Shown: in pieces, positions 7,045 to 11,351 of the stretch
How the letters are laid out: every line of letters begins with the position of its first letter
How positions within the stretch are numbered: the stretch's first letter is position 1
Assembly: GCA_910578715.1 (NCBI GenBank)
Contig: CAJTRL010000087.1
Coordinates: 1-11,351 of the forward strand
DNA: 11,351 bases
Direction: 5' to 3'
DNA from: an uncultured Lachnospiraceae bacterium
GTDB taxonomy: Bacteria; Bacillota; Clostridia; Lachnospirales; Lachnospiraceae
Made by a program: the position numbers and the translations under genes
The notes under the pieces: model-generated
The model's input: only the letters and a program-made list of their open reading frames with translations
Databases searched by the model: none
Told to the model about the DNA's origin: nothing

Positions 7045-7608
7045 CTATCGAAAATAAGCCTTATATCTTAACTGATATCTTTCCGTTACTTTTCTCTTTC
7101 TAATACATCTTGCTGGATTTCCTATCATAATATCCCTTTCCTCCGCCTTTCCTTTCAAAACAGCCCCGGCCCCAACCACAGCATAGTCTTTTATATCTGA
7201 ACCGTTTAAAATCAGAGCCGCCGTGCCAATCCAGACATAATTCCGTATTCTTGTCTTCTGTTCACAATAGTCAAAGTTCTGACTTTCACACATATGGGAA
7301 GCGGTAAGAATTTTGGTATATGACGATATGGATGTATCATGGCCGATGGCAAGTCCTCCCCTTCCATCCAGCATGCAGTTTTCATTTATCACACTTCTAT
7401 CTCCGATTTTGATTCCAACCGGATTCAGAATAACCGTACCAATCCCGATTCTTGCCCCTTTTCCAATCGTCATTCCCATTTTTTCATAGACTTTTTTTCT
7501 CAACTGCCAACAAGGAATCTGATTTATAATCTTATTCAGGCTAATATATTGAAAATCATACTTCACTCTATCCCATACAATTTTCTTTTTGTTCTTTAAT
7601 CTTGCCAA
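7045..7608 (-). CDS. Hexapeptide-repeat (left-handed beta-helix) O-acetyltransferase
   Basis: The protein is a member of the acyl-CoA-dependent acetyltransferases of the LbH/WbbJ type, which acetylate sugar hydroxyls of surface glycans in the cytoplasm. From the TTG start it has 187 residues. A basic helical N-terminus (1-45) precedes MGMTIGKGARIGIG (44-57), GIKIGDRS (65-72), LDGRGG (80-85), a probable catalytic histidine in TASH (H105), WIGTAALILNGS (126-137), AVVGAGAVLKG (143-153) and GNPARCI (163-169). These imperfect hexapeptide repeats form the trimeric coil of this family. The start was chosen because the minus strand has AAGGAG 9 nt before the TTG at 7608. A TTG at 7692 in the same frame has no such site and would add a 28-residue tail unlike the family. 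It likely decorates one sugar of the repeat unit. Confidence 0.88.
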   Translation of the reverse strand: MARLKNKKKIVWDRVKYDFQYISLNKIINQIPCWQLRKKVYEKMGMTIGKGARIGIGTVILNPVGIKIGDRSVINENCMLDGRGGLAIGHDTSISSYTKILTASHMCESQNFDYCEQKTRIRNYVWIGTAALILNGSDIKDYAVVGAGAVLKGKAEERDIMIGNPARCIRKRKVTERYQLRYKAYFR

Positions 7609-7617
7609 AACGAAAAT

Positions 7618-7623
7618 CTCCTT
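7618..7623 (-). promoter_or_regulatory. Ribosome binding site that decides a TTG start
   Basis: AAGGAG on the minus strand lies 9 nt before a TTG at 7606-7608. It is the only strong site near the acetyltransferase start, and no ATG or GTG in frame is suitably placed. Confidence 0.7.
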
Positions 7624-7708
7624 TTTTGAATATTGATAAACACGCCCCGCTCCTACCGATATATTCTTATAATAAATATGGCCATGAGCCAAAAGTATCC
7701 ATAATCTG

Positions 7709-8830
7709 TTAAATGCCCATTTCTAATGCTATTTTATGAAAAACTTTATTCTTTAGCGAACTAAATTTTATCATACGGTCATCCCGCATCCCCATTTGAA
7801 GCAGCTGTTCCCTTACTTCTTCCTCATATTTCATAATCGCAATTACAACAACATCGCTTTCGTTATCAATTTCTGATGGGGACACCACCAGATATCCGTC
7901 GAACATCTTACCCCATACCGACTGATTATTATCAACAAATCCTTTTATTTCTATTTGGTTCTGTCGAAGCAGCTTATAACATTCTTTTCCCATATTGCCG
8001 GCTCCAAATATATAAACTTTTTCATGAATATGCTGTTTCATGTCTTCCGCATTAATATAACCCGGCTGCTCTTGATTCAATATTTCGCAATATTTCCTAT
8101 ACACTTTTTTATTGTTATATATGGAAATAATATCCTCTTTCTCTTCGTTGCTTTTCGCATATTTTAAATCTGCCTGCATAGATTCATCCTGTGCCTTATT
8201 CCAATATTTACTGCTCAGTCCTCCATCGCTATAATACGTTGTTACCTGTTCAATACACTGCACAGTATAGCCATGCCTCTTCATCCGTATTAACCAGTCA
8301 TAATCGGCGGCAAGACGATATTCTGTGTCAAAATATCCTATTTCATCAAAAATACTTTTTTTTACAAAGGTTGCCGGATGAAATACTTCCAGACGTTCAA
8401 ATCCATTATCATCTGTTCTTACTCGCGAAAATCTGTCATTTCTTTTTCCATCTTTATTTTCTCTTGTAACGCCAAAGCACAATACATCCGCCTTTGTTTT
8501 TTTAAAGTGCAGGGCAACACATGCCAGCGCATCTTCCAAATACCAGTCATCACTATTTAGAATCGCTACAACGTCGCCTGTCGCATGCTGTAATCCTTTA
8601 TTCATCGCATGATAAAGGCCTCCGTCAGGCTCACTGCAATAATATGCAAGCCTGTCCTTATATTGATTAATCACCTCACGCGTTCCATCCGTTGATGCAC
8701 CATCCAGAATTATATACTCAATGTTGGGATATGTCTGGTTCAAAACGCTGGTTATGGTCTGTTCTATTGTTTTCACACTATTTAAACATACCGTTATAAT
8801 TGAAATTTTCAATCTGCTATCTATGTCCAT
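7709..8830 (-). CDS. GT2 family glycosyltransferase (WfgS-like) with C-terminal Rossmann-like module
   Basis: The 373-residue protein begins with a GT-A domain: KISIITVCLNS (8-18), YIILDGASTDGT (39-50), EPDGGLYHAMNKG (67-79), LNSDDW (91-96) with the metal-binding aspartates, and LAADYDWLIRM (173-183) with the likely catalytic acid region. The DGxSTDGT and GLYxAMNKG blocks are typical of the GT2 subgroup that includes WfgS, enzymes that add sugars to O-antigen or capsule repeat units. Residues about 268-360 form a second domain with FGAGNMG (275-281), GFVDNNQ (297-303), VVVIAIMK (327-334) and MGMRDDRMIKF (346-356). This is the clearest copy of the module shared along the operon. The ATG has an AGGAG site 5 nt upstream. 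The next gene begins 100 nt downstream at its preferred start. Confidence 0.92.
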   Translation of the reverse strand: MDIDSRLKISIITVCLNSVKTIEQTITSVLNQTYPNIEYIILDGASTDGTREVINQYKDRLAYYCSEPDGGLYHAMNKGLQHATGDVVAILNSDDWYLEDALACVALHFKKTKADVLCFGVTRENKDGKRNDRFSRVRTDDNGFERLEVFHPATFVKKSIFDEIGYFDTEYRLAADYDWLIRMKRHGYTVQCIEQVTTYYSDGGLSSKYWNKAQDESMQADLKYAKSNEEKEDIISIYNNKKVYRKYCEILNQEQPGYINAEDMKQHIHEKVYIFGAGNMGKECYKLLRQNQIEIKGFVDNNQSVWGKMFDGYLVVSPSEIDNESDVVVIAIMKYEEEVREQLLQMGMRDDRMIKFSSLKNKVFHKIALEMGI

Positions 8831-8874
8831 ATTTCTCCTGTATGCCCATCAACAAATTCCTCAAATGACGTAAA

Positions 8875-9936
8875 TTATTTTTCAAAATAGAATAATCCAA
8901 ATCTGTAAATACCGTTATGACTGTCATTATCATATTTGTGAATTTCTACATTTCTCTCTATCTTATCATCAGTCGTACAGGAAAACTCCTTCAATTCTAA
9001 TGAAGAAAAACATTCTACAACAGTAGAAGCATAAAATATTCTGTGGGCATTAAACTCCACTCTTTCCATTCCTATTGGAAGTGAAATATACAGCCTTCCA
9101 CCTTTTTTCAACTTTTTTTGAATATTAGAAAAACATTTGAAGCACGCTTCCGGGTCAACTGCATCACCATACCTACCCAGACCGAAATGCTCCAATGAAC
9201 AGAGTGCTGATATACTCTCAATACTCTCATCTTCTATCTGATGAAGGCTGGTAGCATCATCTACTATCGTATTCAAATGTTCTATCTCACCAGGAAATTT
9301 ACGGACATCAATCATCGTAACATCAATGTCCGCCGCCAGTAAATGCGCAATAAAACCATCCAGTCTCGAACCGATATCAAAGTGTCGCTTTATTCCCGAC
9401 TTAATAATTTTCTTAGCCGCCCATAAATCCTGCCAGAAATAGGTTCCTGTTGCCCCTGCATTTCCATATTTGTCTTTAATAATTGGCCACATATATTTTT
9501 CCTGAATATCGAAACGGGGTCTCTTGTTCAGCTTTCGATATGTTTTGGCATCTTCATTTATAAATGTATAATCGGATATTCCATATTGTGCACAATAACC
9601 GACATAATTTTTCTCCATTAAAATATCTTTTAATATCTGCAGGTCCGAGAATCCCATCCTGTTTTTAACAGGATACAGGAATACCATTCTGGAACAATCA
9701 ATCTTTAGCTGTATACATAAATTATAAATTTCCGTTGCATAGGAATTGGCAACAATAATAAAATCATAATTTTCCGGTATATTATGGCTGTCATATATCG
9801 GTTTTCCCATAAAACTTTCTTTGGATTTATTTGTTTCTATAAAACCAATGATTTCTCCATTATATTTATTCTCTATAAATTTTTCCGCATAATTTCCCGT
9901 ACCCCAGATTAATAATTTATAGCCCTGTTTTTCCAT
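8875..9936 (-). CDS. Rossmann-like module fused to a DUF268 (methyltransferase-fold) domain
   Basis: Residues about 6-90 form a nucleotide-binding-like domain with LLIWGTGNYAEKF (8-20), GFIETN (31-36) and YDFIIVANS (57-65). Residues about 150-353 match the DUF268 family. The signature blocks are FDIGSRLDG (186-194), TMIDVRKFPG (207-216), LEHFGLGRYGD (248-258) and EFNAHRIF (294-301). DUF268 has the layout of class I SAM-dependent methyltransferases: FDIGS sits where the SAM-binding glycine loop would be and IDVR at the second strand. I know of no proven reaction for the family, so sugar methylation is only a reasonable guess. At 353 residues it is longer than a stand-alone DUF268 protein because of the N-terminal module. 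The ATG has AAAGGG about 8 nt upstream. It lies between two transferase genes, with 44-50 nt gaps. Confidence 0.87.
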   Translation of the reverse strand: MEKQGYKLLIWGTGNYAEKFIENKYNGEIIGFIETNKSKESFMGKPIYDSHNIPENYDFIIVANSYATEIYNLCIQLKIDCSRMVFLYPVKNRMGFSDLQILKDILMEKNYVGYCAQYGISDYTFINEDAKTYRKLNKRPRFDIQEKYMWPIIKDKYGNAGATGTYFWQDLWAAKKIIKSGIKRHFDIGSRLDGFIAHLLAADIDVTMIDVRKFPGEIEHLNTIVDDATSLHQIEDESIESISALCSLEHFGLGRYGDAVDPEACFKCFSNIQKKLKKGGRLYISLPIGMERVEFNAHRIFYASTVVECFSSLELKEFSCTTDDKIERNVEIHKYDNDSHNGIYRFGLFYFEK

Positions 9937-9986
9937 TCCTTACACCCTTTCCCGGTATATATATCAATTAAAACACTTTAGATTCC

Positions 9987-10973
9987 TTATCTGCTGACAA
10001 ATAAATGAGAATTCTTATATATTCCCTTATCAATTATTCTTAAATCCTCATATTTTTCTCCTCGAGACAGTTTGTTTATCTGCGCACAAATTGCGACCTG
10101 AGAAATGCCTGCAACCAAACCTGTACATTTAGATAATGTATACATGTCTCTGATTACTTCTAAACCCAGCAAATATTTATGTTTATCTCTGTTCCCATTA
10201 CTAAATGCGACAGATTTATTATTATTGCTTCTCTGTACATCCTCATAATAGCAAAGACACTGACCATATTTCTTTTTAAAATTCGATAAAATTTTTACAT
10301 CATCTGTTGCCAAAAATATTCTGTTATATGAACCACTATTCATCATCCTATCTACTTCCACAAAACAATCAGCCTCAGAAACATATACTGGATGATTATT
10401 ATATTGTAACCTGAAATCTGTTCCCCGAAGATGGATTCCAAGCATTCTGCTATTTTCAAAAAAACTTAACCTCATCAGACTTTCATTAAGATACGTCTGC
10501 GTTACGTCATTGAAGTGCATATACTTTTTAACAATATGCCCCATCATATGCAAATATCGTTTGCTGTATTTGTAGTCGCTTTCTCTCCCCGTCAGTATTA
10601 AACTTACCATTTTTCTATGGATTAAATCCGACATAATTACCTTATTACTGACTCTTGCCTCCTGGGGACTAATTAGCGCCGGCTGGATAAAATAATATTC
10701 AAAAGGATTGGCTGTCCCATTAATCATCTTGCTTTCTTTATACGCAAAATTGTCACCCGCATAAATAACTGGAGTGTAACCACAAATATCGGCAAAATAA
10801 AGATAACCGAGCCATCCTCTGTACATAGCAAAAAAACCCAAATTTTTATTATCTTCTTCAATGTAATATATTATTTTATCCGGATTAGCAGTCCCTAATC
10901 GCCTTTGCTCCCGCCGGAAAATGTCTATGTCTTTCGCATATTTCTTAACAAGTTTCTTTTTAATAAAATCCAC
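9987..10973 (-). CDS. Putative fucosyltransferase-like GT-B protein
   Basis: The 328-residue protein has motifs resembling GT-B fucosyltransferases (alpha-1,6-FucT/NodZ and O-FucT groups). These are GIHLRGTDF (179-187), matching the HxRxTD donor-binding motif with R183 as the likely GDP-contacting arginine, RIFLATDD (218-225), and the C-terminal block IRDMYTLSKCTGLVAGIS (274-291), where these enzymes have a serine-rich GDP-sugar loop. In NodZ and FUT8 a second arginine follows the first; here it is glycine. The N-terminal half (about 30-130) shows no familiar motif beyond aromatic-rich stretches. If the assignment holds, it would use GDP-fucose or a similar GDP-sugar. No GDP-fucose synthesis gene is in the window. 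The ATG has AGAGG within the end of the upstream gene and lies 5 nt after its stop, suggesting coupling. The transferase class is likely; the sugar is unproven. Confidence 0.68.
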   Translation of the reverse strand: MDFIKKKLVKKYAKDIDIFRREQRRLGTANPDKIIYYIEEDNKNLGFFAMYRGWLGYLYFADICGYTPVIYAGDNFAYKESKMINGTANPFEYYFIQPALISPQEARVSNKVIMSDLIHRKMVSLILTGRESDYKYSKRYLHMMGHIVKKYMHFNDVTQTYLNESLMRLSFFENSRMLGIHLRGTDFRLQYNNHPVYVSEADCFVEVDRMMNSGSYNRIFLATDDVKILSNFKKKYGQCLCYYEDVQRSNNNKSVAFSNGNRDKHKYLLGLEVIRDMYTLSKCTGLVAGISQVAICAQINKLSRGEKYEDLRIIDKGIYKNSHLFVSR

Positions 10974-10978
10974 TATTA

Positions 10979-11351
10979 CTATCCTCTTTCCATAACGTCG
11001 TCATATATCTTTAATAACTGTTCGGCATTTTCCGTTTTATTATACAGTTCTCTTGCTCTTTTGCGTCCATTCTTTGAAAGCTGAACTGCAAGTTTATTAT
11101 TTTTAAATATTGCATTTATTTTTTGAGCAAGTTCCACTTTATTAGTGCCATCATATAAACAGCCTTCACTTTTATCATTTAATATGCTTGGTATGCCGCC
11201 AACTCTGGCTGCCACAACAGGTGTTCCAATCAACATAGCTTCGCCAACTGAATTCGGAGAATTTTCAATTAAAGAAGGCATTAGCAATACATGAGCGCTT
11301 AACAACCTTCTCTTGATACCTTCGGCGTTAAGAAATCCCAAAAAGGAAACC
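10979..11351 (-). CDS. Partial CDS, C-terminal end of a GT4 glycosyltransferase
   Basis: The frame is open to the right edge, so the N-terminus lies outside the window and only about 124 codons are visible. They cover the donor-binding half of a GT4 enzyme: LLSAHVLLMPSLIEN followed by SPNSVGEAM, which contains the complete EX7E motif of retaining GT4 transferases, then GTPVVAARVGGIPSI and EGCLYDG. The rest is the usual C-terminal helix that packs back on the N-terminal domain. A TTG at 11339-11341 is an internal leucine codon, not a start, since the frame continues upstream in conserved GT4 style (SFLGFL). The stop TAG lies 5 nt before the next start. Confidence 0.9.
   Translation of the reverse strand, partial: VSFLGFLNAEGIKRRLLSAHVLLMPSLIENSPNSVGEAMLIGTPVVAARVGGIPSILNDKSEGCLYDGTNKVELAQKINAIFKNNKLAVQLSKNGRKRARELYNKTENAEQLLKIYDDVMERG

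Noticed and set aside
7666..7692. Possible promoter (TTGGCT and TATAAG on the minus strand) before the acetyltransferase
   Set aside because: The -10-like box is fair but the spacer is only 15 nt and the -35 box matches at four of six bases, which is expected by chance in AT-rich DNA.
11339..11341. TTG as the start of a 120-residue protein at the right edge
   Set aside because: The frame continues upstream to the window edge with GT4-like residues, so this is an internal leucine codon of a truncated gene.
1..11351. CRISPR arrays, tRNA or rRNA genes, intact insertion sequences
   Set aside because: No regularly spaced repeats, no tRNA-like or rRNA-like stretches and no transposase frame were seen.

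Overview
This window reads as the interior of a cell-surface glycan (capsule, exopolysaccharide or wall-polysaccharide) assembly locus from a low-G+C Gram-positive bacterium. A Clostridia/Lachnospiraceae-like host is the best guess. The reasons are AT-rich DNA, AGGAGG-type ribosome binding sites, some TTG starts and tightly packed glycosyltransferase genes. All genes lie on the minus strand, so transcription runs from the right edge (11351) to the left edge (1). Both edges cut genes. No gene was recognised for an initiating sugar-phosphate transferase, flippase, polymerase, ABC exporter or chain-length regulator, so the export class cannot be decided here.

In transcription order: the C-terminal end of a GT4 glycosyltransferase (10979-11351); a fucosyltransferase-like GT-B enzyme with an HxRxTD motif (9987-10973); a Rossmann-like module fused to a DUF268 methyltransferase-fold domain (8875-9936); a GT2 enzyme with a C-terminal Rossmann-like module (7709-8830); a hexapeptide-repeat O-acetyltransferase, best started at a TTG at 7608 (7045-7608); a small membrane-anchored protein that is mostly one such module (6441-6917); a GT4-like enzyme (5379-6401); another GT2-plus-module protein (4004-5359); a module fused to a LicD-type phosphotransferase (2703-3902); two more GT2-plus-module proteins (1279-2643 and 99-1286); and the first codons of a probable methyltransferase (1-76).

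Together these would build a repeat unit from several sugars (four GT2 enzymes, two GT4-type enzymes, one possible fucosyltransferase). They would decorate it by O-acetylation, phospho-substitution (LicD) and possibly methylation. Spacing is mostly under 100 nt, and no convincing promoter or terminator was seen, so the window looks like part of one long operon.

The most striking feature is a recurring module of about 90-100 residues with a GxGxxG-like loop. It appears in seven of the twelve genes, on four GT2 enzymes (C-terminal), on LicD and DUF268 (N-terminal), and once nearly alone behind a membrane anchor. No tyrosine/lysine dehydrogenase active site is visible in it. This suggests a shared ligand-binding or docking part rather than seven separate enzymes. 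G+C also changes visibly along the operon, higher at the left end and lower at the right, which suggests a mosaic origin.
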